Below, in pieces: positions 24,930-35,243 of a DNA stretch of 55,712 nucleotides. The stretch comes from Amanita rubescens (taxonomy: Eukaryota > Basidiomycota > Agaricomycetes > Agaricales > Amanitaceae): assembly GCA_015039365.1 (NCBI GenBank), contig WION01000348.1:1-55712 (forward strand), in the 5' to 3' direction. How positions within the stretch are numbered: position 1 is the stretch's first letter; every line of letters starts with the position of its first letter. The position numbers and the translations under genes were made by a program. The notes beneath the pieces are model-generated. The model was not told where the DNA came from and made no database searches. It saw only the letters and a program-made list of their open reading frames with translations.

Positions 24930-25700
24930 ATCCCATCAATGAACGTCAAAAGGTGCGCTCCTGGAGAGATTTGTAAAGGATGTGAATCGTACGGTGGCTG
25001 TGATTGGGTCGATTTGTAGGCGGTTTCGGATACGTACGGGGGGGACCGTAGGCGTATTTAGTAGCATAGGCGTGAACCACGGGCCCTTTCTGATGGTGAG
25101 CGGGCAAGTTGATAAGACCGGGGTTCGTTTCTGATAGTGACAGGGTGAATTCGCGATTCGCAGATGTTGAGAGAGGTGAAAACAGAGAGCCGGAGTTTGT
25201 GAGATGGGCTCTAGGGCCGTAAGGGTATGAGTGATAGGCTTGTAGGCCAATTGGGATATATAGGGGGGGGGGCACGTGTAAGGCTGGGGGGGAGGGGGGG
25301 GCACGTGTAAGCCTTAAGGCCATTTGTAGAATAGATGCGAGAGCCGCTATTGAGGGTGAGGGAGTAGGTGTATGGGTCGTTTGTGAGAAGGACTTGAATG
25401 CCGTGAAGATGTGTTTGGGATGGGCGGCTATTTCAGATACGTAACGGGCGGAGGGGGGGCCGTGCTATGGCCATTTGTAGAGTAGGTTTGAGACCCTCTT
25501 GCGAGCGTGAGCGAGTAGACATATGGGCTTTTTGTCAGAAGGGCATGAACGCCGTTTGACCAGGTGTCAATGTGTTTGGGACAGGCTCCAGAGCCGCTTG
25601 TAGAGGCGACTTTGGTATGGCGGCCGACGGAGATGAGGTGAGAGATTTGAGAGCCGTTGATGGTTCTGGCGTGAGCGCCATTTGAAGGTTAGACTTGAAA
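24930..25700. repeat. Degenerate G-rich tandem repeats next to the telomere-tipped element
   Basis: GGCCATTTGTAGA-type units begin at 25319 and 25468 and align over ~110 bp, both continuing to GTGTTTGGGA near 25410 and 25570. A second motif, CGGATACGT followed by a G-run and CCGT, recurs at about 25026 and 25433. GGCACGTGTAAG occurs twice near 25272 and 25300. Guanine runs of 6-12 are frequent. The composition resembles subtelomeric or decayed satellite DNA. I see no gene. Confidence 0.6.
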
Positions 25701-25892
25701 ACTATTCCAGTTGCTGACAAATCAAGGTAAGTCGAGTTGGGGCGAACCGAAGGGAGAATTACCCTAAGCGTCTCAACAACAGGAATGGAACACATGTCAT
25801 ATGGCGGATGGGAGTCCAACGTTAAGTAAAGAAGAGATAAACAGCGGTGAAATGCTTGCTGGCGACGTTGAGATCGGCTTGACGTTATATAG

Positions 25893-26121
25893 TAGGGTTA
25901 GGGTTAAGATGAAGGGAACAGCAGATTCCCTATATGTAAATGTCGTGGACAGCAAAGGTTCTTTACCGATCATTCACATATATATGTGTTGTTCGGGGTC
26001 CTCTTGTTTCTCGACGTTTGAACGGACGCGTTCACTGAAACCGCATCCTGAACGTGAGGAGGACGGAGAGATGCGTGACAATGACGAGTTTCCTTTTCCT
26101 TCAGATTACATAAGTCATTTA
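25893..26121 (+). repeat. Left terminal inverted repeat, telomere-like tip
   Basis: It starts TAGGGTTAGGGTTAA (25893-25907). Shared landmarks with the right arm are TGTAAATG, GTTGTTCGGGGTCCTC, a TTTCTCGACG block, CGGACGCGTTCACTGAAAC, GTGAGGAGGAC and CAGATTACATAAG, all in the same order and spacing. Confidence 0.75.
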
Positions 26122-26358
26122 ATTGCATGAGGTCATTGATGACTCGTCATCATGCCCATGCGTTTTACCTCAAGGACCCACTCAAGTAAAGCGTATCTCA
26201 TTTACTCTTGCGAATGAACCTTTCCCAAAAACTGATATCTGCACATTGAAACATGTAGAGAAGATGGAGGAGACATGGGTGCAAGAGTTCATATAACGTC
26301 AACTACAACCGTCATTTATGTTATACGTGTATCATACATAACAATCAGATAGATGTTA

Positions 26359-28532
26359 TCATGCGAGGTCTTTAACGTCAACTTTGCCCAGTATGATTAT
26401 GAACTGAATATTTAAGCTCGCACAGCTTCTGATGGTGTCATCATCAGCGCTCGCTCTTGTTTTCCAGCTGCCCACTGTATAGCCAACAGTAGCGATGTAC
26501 TTGCAAGGGGGGATGTCTGTCTTGCCGTTTTTATATATCGGCAAATCCGTGATATTCTTCAATCCTTCCTTGTCAAACATAAACTCTGGTCTTTTGCGCA
26601 CATCGTAAACAGGTACTTTGAAGGAGGATGTTTTAAGACACATAACGTTGACAGAAAATTGTACGTACCATTGTCTTTGAACCCAAGTGATGGAGGAAAA
26701 TGCGTAGATTTTCCCTTGTTTGGATTCGGCGATGATCCAAGTTTGACTGGCGATGAAGTGAGAAGTCCTGCAGGTACTCGCGTACGTGAAGGGGAGCTTG
26801 AAGCTTGATTACAAAAGATTTAGGGAAGTCAAAGAAGATCAGGAACGAAAACGCACAGGATGCATAATTTACAGAGTTGTTATAATCTGCACCGGCCCCT
26901 TCTCTGCGAGTAGTAAGAAGCAAACTCCCTGAGTCTAATAAGCAAAGATATTCGTCCGTTTCAAACACAGTTCCTATATAGGCGAGAAGCCGTTGTACTT
27001 CTCCCGCAAAAGGAAGTAAGACAACCTGTCGAATCTAGCAAATAGCAGCACCATATCAGTTTATCAGAACGAAGTGCAGAAGATAATAAATATAATCTCA
27101 CCTTGTGACTAGCATTAATCGAACTATCCGTCGGATTTTTCAATTGAGATTCGACAACTAGTCCAGTCGTAAGGAACACTGCGTTCCTGCCTTGTTTACT
27201 GTTTTCGCCCTTGAAGCATATTTTGCCAGCATCATATGCTACTAGATTAGGCGATGCACGAGAAGGATTGAGAAAAGGTAATGTGTGGGTAAATTTCACT
27301 GCCGCTGTTAATTGCCTAAAAGGAAACATGGTAATCGGCACATTGGGTCAAGTTTTTAGTATACGTACCGTTTACCCTCAGGCCCCGCTACCATGTTTAA
27401 AACAACTTTCTCATATCCAAGAGCAACGTTAGAGCCTGGCTCAGGTTGAGGTTGGCCAAACCGAACAAATTGAATAACAGATGCATTCCTTTAATGTTGA
27501 AAACGTTAGCACGAAACGAAGAGTCACAAAGATGTTGGATGCATCGAAACTTGCCTAAGAGTGGGTAGAGTCTTATGTTCTTCGCGTAAGAGGGGATCAA
27601 TATCTTCTTCTTCTAATATCAAGGGATTATTCTGAATATCTTTGTTTCGTGTAACACCGGAGTCCGTAATCTCCGGAAAAGAGTCCAGATATGTTGTTTT
27701 TGTTTCTTTTGCTCGATAGTTTGTCAAAACATTCGTTGAGTTTCTCGATTTGAGTGAATGCGTACTGTGCATCGCATCGGAATCGTCCCCGCTTTCATTT
27801 GAGTTGTCGATATCGGAATCGGAAAACCTGAGTCGATATCTCGTTTGGCGGAAGAACATAGAGTTAGAATTGAACATACGAGTGTCTATCTTTGTTATCG
27901 TTTATACCGAAATCAGAGTCTCCTTCGGTACTAGAAGCGCTGAGATATGAAACACGTTGAGTGCCAACGTCATGAGGAGAAAAACGGAAAGCGACAACAT
28001 ACACAGTAGAGGATTCTTTTGTTGTATGCGATTGAGATTTTATGCGGGGCATCCCTCTGGTTGGACGTGCTGTCTGAATAGGTTTGGCAAGGTCCGAATC
28101 ACTGGATGCGATAAATGTCTACATCAAGCATTGAAATGAAACGAAATGTACCTTCGTAACTTGAAAAGTCTTGGTTTCTTGACATTTACGACAGCATATT
28201 CATCTGTATCAACAGCGACATTTGTAGAGAGGTTAGGGCTACAATAGACAGAAGTAAGAAAAGAATAAGAGAAAGCTTAAAGAATGACATACATTTGCTC
28301 AGGTTCTGTGATCTCGTTTTCGTGAGCGACAGTTTCAGACAGGATGTTGGTGCTTGAAACACGCGCAAGTGGAACGTCGCTATCATCATCGCCTGGAATG
28401 ACGAAGCTATAGAAGTATGCAAAATGAGAAACGTGTGATGGACAGACAAGAGACATACTTGTCTGACTCCGGAACAACCGAGGAAGACTTTACTTGTTTG
28501 GTGTTACTTCGTTTCCTTTTCCTTGGAGCCAT
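26359..28532 (-). CDS. Uncharacterised agaricomycete multicopy protein (left gene of the inverted-repeat unit)
   Basis: Ten exons (28532-28459, 28406-28293, 28238-28152, 28101-28003, 27939-27880, 27839-27528, 27488-27369, 27315-27102, 27034-26665, 26615-26359) join in phase to 568 aa with no stop. The N-terminus MAPRKRKRSNTKQ is strongly basic and NLS-like. An acidic, Ser/Asp-rich region (SDSDIDNSNESGDDSD) follows. The C-terminal half is globular, with VIQFVRFGQP, then LPVYDVRKRPEF-like and VGYTVGSW segments. I remember proteins of this pattern as numerous unnamed paralogues in Agaricomycetes, but know no function. The penultimate donor has an alternative 4 nt away. It diverges from the right-hand gene across 28533-29149. 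Confidence 0.7.
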
Positions 28533-29149
28533 TGAGACACGAAGACCACAGATCAACGGTGAGAGGTGAAAGACTGGTTGTGGGGAGCAGGATAGCACAC
28601 GGAAAAAAACTTGAACATACCCTCATATGATAAGGGTAACGATGGTGGTGAACTTGAAGCCGCATCGTTCAGGCGAGAAGCTGACTGTAGATCGTATTGC
28701 GATCGAATTCAACACACCAGAAATAGAACAGTAGTAAAGGCGCATCATCTGATGGTTAATCATTGAGCATCGGAGCACCGTTATTGTGGCCTTCGGTGCT
28801 CCGTTAGATGTTTCGCCTGTCAGAAATGATAACGCGCATGAAGTCCGAAGTACTTACCGTGACGACCATAGGCTAATCACTTGAAGTATGATCTTTGAGC
28901 TGCGGGATACTGTTCGATATAGTAATATTCGGTGAGCCGTCGGATGCGGCGCCCGTTGCGTCAATGCTTATTTCAGCAGCTACTGCGTCATCTGACGTTG
29001 TCTATTGTAGTCAAGTCCATTCGGCGATCCGTCGATCCCTATCCCTGGGAAGGAAGATCACGAGTTCAGGATCGCTGTAGGTCCTATATAGAAAATGTAT
29101 GAGCTGAGGAGCAGATGACGGCATCAATCACTGGTAACCAATCACATAC
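28533..29149. promoter_or_regulatory. Shared divergent intergenic region of the two-gene unit
   Basis: 617 bp separate the two start codons, so promoters for both genes are expected here. I found no clear TATA box or operator. Co-expression of the two genes is an inference from the geometry. Confidence 0.4.
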
Positions 29150-30439
29150 ATGAACGGCGACTACGACTTGAAAGCCGCAGGTAATGATCACATTACATCT
29201 GTCAATTGTAAAGCTCTTTGGCTAACGCAGCATAACCTATTAGCAGATCAACTTGAATACCTTTCAGGGGAAAGAAGTGTCAGTGCTGTATCGGGGATAC
29301 AGTTATCGCGTTTCACCAACGTGAGTTTTGTTGGTATTAAGTTTTCATCGCAACTCAATAATTGAGGCGATTTCCGACCAGGTTTCAGACTGGCCCAATG
29401 CGTATAGAGTCCTCCATATGAAATCCGCCAAGCAGCTTGTATATGCAGAAGGAACACGTAAAGATCCAGAGACTACGATGAGCGACTTGGTCGAAGTTGT
29501 CGTACATGTGCAAGGTATTATTTGGAGGCATGATCTCCCTCCCTTTAGGAACCAAGAAATGTAAGTTTGGTATTTATTACACAATCTCTCCACTAACCAG
29601 GTCGCGACAAAGAACGGCAAAGAAAGCAAGGTACCTTCGTCAAAGTGTATCACTCACCGGCCTTGGGACTCCCACGTTCGAGGCAGCAGTGAAAGGGATT
29701 CTCGATGTATATTCACTATTTGGAGGCCATGTACCACGAGATAAACTGAAACCGTGTGGATGTATTGATGCTTATGGCGAGTTCACGAGCATTGATTCAT
29801 CTAACCGTTACTTTTCTTCAATTAAAGATTGTGGCCCGACAGAGAGACAAATCCCATTTTCAAGTGATACCGACCCATATGGAATTCTGTCAAATCTCGA
29901 AAACTCAGGCTATGTTCATAACATTAACAACGTTGTCGAATATTACGAGCGTACCATTTTGGAGACGGGCGAAACGAAGTGAGTTGAAAAAAACTTTGGC
30001 GCGGAGAAAAAAACTTACAGTGTGTTGTGTGGTAGATATGTGGAAATATCGCCGGTTCGATTTCAAATTGGCGATATCGTTGAGGCGCAAATGACATTTA
30101 TGTTGGTATCGCTACCTGGAAACGATTACAAGATGGTATCTATCTTGCGAAGCATGACGATGCTTGACAATTCGTTCTCACAGGTAAATAGATACATTGT
30201 GGTCAGCTCAAAGCGGATGAATGATTTTATGTTTACAGAAAGCGTTTGCATCTAAAGCAGCTTCTAAATTGCATCAGAACTTGAAAACGCAAGGGAAGCA
30301 TTGCGTAGTAAAAAGAAAGATTGGATATGGGGATGAAGAACGTGCCAGCATAAGGGTGAAGTTGGGCCAAATGATCATTGATGATGATAACTCAGAGAAT
30401 CAGCGAAACGACAGGGCGAGCGAAGAAGGTGAAGAATGA
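29150..30439 (+). CDS. Uncharacterised agaricomycete multicopy protein (right gene of the inverted-repeat unit)
   Basis: Five exons (29150-29320, 29367-29560, 29601-29978, 30036-30183, 30239-30439) join in phase to 363 aa. Landmarks are SGIQLSRFT, YRVLHMKSAKQL, CGCIDAYGEF, DPYGILSNLENSGYVH, then FQIGDIVEAQMTFML and LRSMTMLDNSFSQ, ending in a basic then acidic tail (KRKIGYGDEE and so on). I recall the IGDIVE...LRS...LD.SF pattern as a large unnamed family in mushroom genomes. No catalytic motif is evident. The stop at 30437-30439 is 43 bp before the right inverted repeat. Confidence 0.75.
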
Positions 30440-30481
30440 TGCAGTTGCTGAAGCGGTTGATCGACCTGGGACAATCTAAGT

Positions 30482-30708
30482 TAATTTTCTTATGTAATCT
30501 GACAAGTAAAAGTACTCGAATCATTCTCACGTTTCTCTTTGTCCTCCTCACGTTCTGGATGCGGTTTCAGTGAACGCGTCCGATCAAGCGTCGAGAAACA
30601 TGAGGACCCCGAACAACACAGCAATGTGTCTGATCGGTGTCTAAGAACCCGGTTCCATTACATTTACACATATGAAATCTTCTATCATCCGTCGACCTAA
30701 CCCTAACC
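30482..30708 (-). repeat. Right terminal inverted repeat, telomere-like tip
   Basis: This is the inverted partner of 25893-26121. The outer tip reads CCTAACCCTAACC on the plus strand (30696-30708). The inner end is at CTTATGTAATCTG (30489-30501). Confidence 0.75.
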
Positions 30709-30967
30709 ATACAATGCCCCTCAAGTGGTTGCTCGTTCGCGACACCATCTCTTGTTCCTGTGGATCCAGCAACAACGACAGCTCAGGCCACTAACGCGCA
30801 AGCGACAACCAATCACAACACTTTGGCTTTATCACTATGAACCTCAAGTATGAGGAGGTATTCTCGTTACCCCTTCCCGAGAAGGAGAAGGGATCTCGTG
30901 CTTCACGAAAAGAATTGAACATCATTTATTACAAGTTTGAGACTCATTACGAGTGAAAGCATGAAGT

Positions 30968-32457
30968 TTGAACGATCTTCAGTACAAAGATGGCCCTCCG
31001 ACTTCTAGTATACTGTATGGCCAGTTCGAATCTCCAGCGCTTCCCAGCGGATCGATGGTACCGCGATGGGGTTCAGATTTGACGTCGGAATCAGCGACAA
31101 CGGCGATGGTACAGAGACAGACAGAAGGGTCCAGCACTTACCAAGGTGCGTTCATCCCTTTCTGTATGTACCGAGCCAGTGACCAACCCCCTTCTGCAGG
31201 ATCCTTCATTCGGGCCGCCAACATCCTTGATCTGCACCTAGCGCCCCTCCGCCACCCAAATGGGACCTCAACGTTTATAAACGCCACATCGGTGCCATCT
31301 CCCACCCGATTACACTCCATCTACAAACATCAAGATATTCTTATTGGATCTTTTCCCGAGATTCTCTTCCAATCGCTCCGAGTCTCGAGTCATAAACTCG
31401 ACGGTATGCCGATCTCTTCCCTTTTCATGTCCAATCTGACCATTCCACTAACAGTGATCCTCACAACACTACCGTACGTCCATCAACACCCGTCTTTTCC
31501 TAAACTCGACCGGCAGCTTACCCCAACCAACACGGTATCGATCCCCACCCGCTCAATTGGGGAACGCAAGACCCAAAGACACGCGGGCCCGTCATATACT
31601 CCCGTCTCTCTTCTTCCATTAAACACCGCAATACCATCGGCGCCCAAACCGGGTCCTACTCCATCTACCGCGCCCTCTCCACTGTGGCCATGGGCGCTCT
31701 TTCCCCCTCTCACAAGCCCGACTACGCCCTCACCCAACTCCCTGTCTCAATTTCACCCCAACCCTCTTGGTACGACAAACACAAGTTCGTCACCCTGCGT
31801 CCACAATCTCGCTGACCGCCGTTCACAGCCTGACTTGCTTGCTGACAGGTTGCGGTACCAGAAAGAGGAACTGGTACAGAGTCAAAGGATGTACACGACG
31901 CTGGCAGTGGAGAGAGTAGATGCGCGCGATCATACGACCGTGTTGGAGGCGTATTTGAGAGTGGTAGAGGTATGTGGTTTTGGGTCGAGTGTGGATGGCG
32001 ATCTGAAAATACTAAGTGGTGCAAGATGCAGGTGAATTTAAACGTTGGCGCACTGGGCGAGAACGCCGTCGAGCGTTATGCGCTGATCCTTGTCTTGTTT
32101 AAGTTGGGTAAGGGTGAGTTGCGTTCGTTTACATAATTTAAGTAATATATAGACATTTTCGGAGATGAAGGTATAAGAATCGAAGGAGTGTATGGAGGAG
32201 ACTTGATCGAAGAATGGAGACGGGCGTTGCTGCGAGCGCGCGAACATGAGCAGGATGTGAGCCGCGTTGCGGTCGTTGCTGTGGAACGGTTTGTGGATAA
32301 GGCTTTTGAGGTTCGTTACTTTTCGTGTCTCTTTTCAATGTCTCATTCTTTGCAATTGTTACCGCCAACATCAACTAAAGGCCGCTTCCATCTCTTGTTG
32401 CTCTCGAATCGGACAACACTGGTGCGGTTGAGTGTATCGACAATGCCCGGCGGATGA
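30968..32457 (+). CDS. Hypothetical Pro/Ser/Thr-rich protein with helical C-terminal part
   Basis: A long open stretch to about 31968 encodes a Pro/Ser/Thr-rich, low-order sequence. It then becomes charged and helical (LADRLRYQKEELVQSQRMY, then ARDHTTVLEAYLRVVE). Splicing at GTATGTGG (31969) to AAG or CAG near 32028-32034 continues to VNLNVGALGENAVERYALIL. Another intron leads to IFGDEGIRIEGVYGGDLIEEW, and a last one (32311 to about 32380) leads to a short C-terminus. The N-terminal start is uncertain and there may be unrecognised introns in the Pro-rich part. I do not recognise the family. Confidence 0.5.
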
Positions 32458-32586
32458 GTGTAGTCGATGCGAATGTATAAACTTATAAATTGCTACAATA
32501 CGTAAGCTGATGCGCCATAACATTCAATGAAGTGATATGGTGTAATATATATATAGGAAGCGATATATACTAGCGATAAAAGAGTC

Positions 32587-33612
32587 TTAGTATCCTAATT
32601 TGGAGAACACTATCGAATCAAACAAAACGTTCTTACATGTGAACAGAGTGATAACAATCCTACGACCAGAAGTCACAGGCGTGCAAAAATGAGCAAGAAT
32701 ATTAGCACTGAAACCAAGTAGTTGACCGGGATACACATCTATCTTCATCTTCAATTGAGGAAAGACTAATGTTCCTCCAGTCCACTTTCCCAACGGTAGA
32801 ATCCATGTTATACCGTGGTCGTTGGCATCAATGTGTATTTTTTCAGAACTGCCTTCCAGAACCGCGACGGTTGTGAACGCGCCTTCAAAATCAATTGCAG
32901 ACCTAGCAGCTATATCTTCAAATATTGAAAGAAACCGAGGAATACTTAATAAAATATGAATTTGATAAGTTGAAAGTATATAGAAGTGGACGAACTTTGA
33001 TTGAACTTTCCAGACATTTGGAGAATAGTATTTGGTGAAGGTGGCGATTTTAGACGCGACACGGTTGCGTAACATGGTTAAAAACCCATCCAACGCGGCC
33101 TGAATATCGCAGTTGTCGGATTTGGTATCGCTCGTGATGAAGGGAATCTTCTTATAACGTCTCCAAATGCCAAAATGGAAAGCGGCTGTCATTGAACGAG
33201 TTTTATGTTTCTTTCCCTTTGGTCTTACTCCTGTATCAATAAAAGCCTGCCATTTGGTGATTAGCTGTTTCATCTGGCCATCGGTTATTACGTTTCCAAA
33301 TTGTTTGACCAAAAAATCGGGGAAGATGAAACGTAAAGTTGACAGCGTGGAAAGTTTAGCTCTCGAAACCAAGCTAAATCGAGGTGTTTTGAATAGAACA
33401 GTTTTTGCGTATGAGGGACAGGAAACGTGGATGTTGCCTGTGTTATAGATGGAGTGTTTACTTTTGCCATATTTTGTACGAATTGTATGTTCAACAACAC
33501 TCTTAGACTTGCGGGTTAAGAAATCGCGTGGTATCGCGGAACAATGATGATACACTGAGATGATTGTTAAACAAGCTTTGAATATGCTGACGCTAAACTC
33601 AAACATACACAT
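32587..33612 (-). CDS. Tet/JBP-like 2-oxoglutarate/Fe(II) dioxygenase, 5' end uncertain
   Basis: The C-terminal half reads EKIHIDANDHGITWILPLGKW, with HxD at 32835-32827, then YPGQLLGF, LAHF (distal His) and VTSGRRI (Arg for 2OG). These are the metal and cosubstrate ligands of the double-stranded beta-helix, in the arrangement of fungal Tet/JBP-like enzymes, some of which oxidise 5-methylcytosine. An intron (GTTCGT to TTAAG, about 33018-32968) must be removed, leaving QSNIPRFLSIFEDIAAR in phase. Upstream, FGNVITDGQMKQLITKW looks like the usual helical N-terminal part. A minus-strand frame opening near 33883 begins with a very basic, nuclear-signal-like segment and may be the first exon. The family is known to be expanded and linked to transposons in mushrooms. 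DNA as substrate is an inference. Confidence 0.65.
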   Translation of the reverse strand: MCMFEFSVSIFKACLTIISVYHHCSAIPRDFLTRKSKSVVEHTIRTKYGKSKHSIYNTGNIHVSCPSYAKTVLFKTPRFSLVSRAKLSTLSTLRFIFPDFLVKQFGNVITDGQMKQLITKWQAFIDTGVRPKGKKHKTRSMTAAFHFGIWRRYKKIPFITSDTKSDNCDIQAALDGFLTMLRNRVASKIATFTKYYSPNVWKVQSKFVHFYILSTYQIHILLSIPRFLSIFEDIAARSAIDFEGAFTTVAVLEGSSEKIHIDANDHGITWILPLGKWTGGTLVFPQLKMKIDVYPGQLLGFSANILAHFCTPVTSGRRIVITLFTCKNVLFDSIVFSKLGY

Positions 33613-33883
33613 GCGATATTCAGCAACAAGCCTCGCTGTATTCCGAAAATGGATCCGACGGAGGAAACGTCGGTGTCTCGCCTCTTTCGATCGGCGGCCC
33701 CTTGGACGATCTATTTATCGATGTCAAGCGTAATTCGGTCAAAGACTTAAACACAAACCAGATCGTCGTCGTTTCTTTTTCACAACATCATTTGTCACAA
33801 CATCTGTTGTCTTCTTATTCCTCTTCCATCGTAATTTTGCTTTCTTATTTCTATTAACTCTTCCTTCTTCCGAACGAGTCATG

Positions 33884-34406
33884 AACTAGGAGGGTATAAT
33901 GTAAGTTGACGTCGTTCATAAGCAAAATATTGACATTTGAATACGCCTAGAAAGAAACTCATCGTAGATCATGATTTAGTTAATGGAATGTAAAAGTTAA
34001 TAATACATACCAACTTTTAGCTTTGTAGTCGAAGACAATGTCTTGAGTGGAAGGTAAGTGTCGACGTGTTCTATTTGTGACCCAACGCCCTAACCCTAAC
34101 CCGATATGAAAGCAGGGTCACGAACGGAATTCAGCTTATATTCAGTTACAACTAAGGCACATCACTAACGGAGCTCGACTGCTCTGAGAGTGGTTTCGTG
34201 TCCGAGCAAAGCAGTTCAAAATAGAAAAAAAGATCGTTCCAATTGCCCTGCGTCGTATTACAGCAGTGGTGACAAAAACCATAAGAAGTGAGAGAACTGT
34301 ACAAGTAGCGGGGTAACGCAATAAGAAGTGAGAAAACAGTGAGGTAGGTAACAATAGAGAGAGTGATAGTGTTTGAGGAGTAGCATAAAGTGTGCGATGA
34401 ACGCAG
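33884..34406. other. Intergenic region with a hairpin-framed telomere-like repeat
   Basis: CCCTAACCCTAACCC lies at 34088-34102. It is framed by GTGACCC (34077-34083) and GGGTCAC (34115-34121), an inverted pair able to form a stem with the telomere-like tract in the loop. It does not align with the inverted-repeat arms at 25.9 and 30.6 kb beyond the TTAGGG tract. No gene was recognised. Confidence 0.5.
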
Positions 34407-34407
34407 A

Positions 34408-34563
34408 GAGTTCTTTTTTCCGTCAGTCACCAAACGTTGTACGACGTATCGTACCATAAGCGTCTGATCAACGAGGATCCGAGAAGATAGTCCGAGTTCT
34501 TTTCTCCCTCAGTCACCAAACGTTCTACGACCTATCATGATCAACGAGGATCCGAGAAGAGAG
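34408..34563. repeat. Direct tandem duplication, ~75-85 bp unit
   Basis: GAGTTCTTTT at 34408 and at 34494 each begin a copy continuing through CAGTCACCAAACGTT, TACGAC and GATCAACGAGGATCCGAGAA. The second copy lacks about 14 bp. The flanking DNA (34564-35240) has no gene I recognise. Confidence 0.7.
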
Positions 34564-35243
34564 CACGCAGCGCTGCCGAGCAACCCGCACAAGAGCGTGA
34601 GCGATCAGATGCGAAGGCGATGCAGAAAGTGGGGGAATGTGAGGATTGAGAACTTCGTGCCGGTGAAAGTGGTTTGGAGGACATTGCGACAGGGGGGCAG
34701 CAGCAAGATTCAAGCACGAGAATGTAGCAGTAGGCGATAATGATGACATGGTGTAGGTGACGGGTTATAACATAGCGGTGGTGGTGAACAGCATGGTTCA
34801 TGCGAGCTGGAGTACATGGCAGAGGGGGCGGGCATTAATGCAGCGGGAGGACATTGAATTGAAAGGCGGTCAGCAAGAATGTGGACGCTGGGTTAGTCTA
34901 AGGGGCAAGAGCGAAAAGTATAAGTATATCGCATTTGTCGCCAGAGTGTGGTAGCGTCGCTGGCGCGGGAGCGATCGATGATTGTCAAAGCCAGGAGAGG
35001 CTAAGACGTTTGGCGTTTGTGACGTATGACTGTCCAAACGGGTGGGAGTATTACTAATCATTTTGGACTCTGAAAAAGAAAAATGTCATTGAGTCATGAG
35101 ATACGAGCAGGAGAATAAGAATCGATGTGAGAATGTCATAGAGGATCAACTAAAGAAGAACATTATGGATAAAGAAAGAGTGATCAAATTAAAGTTGATT
35201 AAGAAAAGGGGAGGAGGTTTATCGGGACTTACCGGCGTTTAAC

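Larger units (their letters stand above)
25893..30708. mobile_element. 4.8-kb two-gene unit bounded by ~225-bp inverted repeats with telomere-like tips
   Basis: The left arm (25893-26121) and the reverse complement of the right arm (30482-30708) align almost throughout. In the best ~80 bp only about five positions differ. Both arms start with TTAGGG-type repeats at the outer edge and end inward at CAGATTACATAAG. Between them are two intact spliced genes, transcribed outward from a shared 0.6-kb centre. No DDE, HUH, reverse transcriptase or tyrosine-recombinase motif was seen. I could not identify a target-site duplication. The mobile nature is inferred from the inverted repeats only. Confidence 0.6.

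Noticed and set aside
25893..25907. A true telomere
   Set aside because: Only two to three repeat units, with unrelated sequence on both sides; interstitial at best.
25880..30720. Target-site duplication of the telomere-tipped unit
   Set aside because: Flanks (TTATATAG on the left, ATACAATG on the right) do not match in a way I could defend.
31023..31040. tRNA B-box-like GTTCGAATC
   Set aside because: No A-box or acceptor stem at the proper distance; it lies inside the Pro-rich coding candidate.
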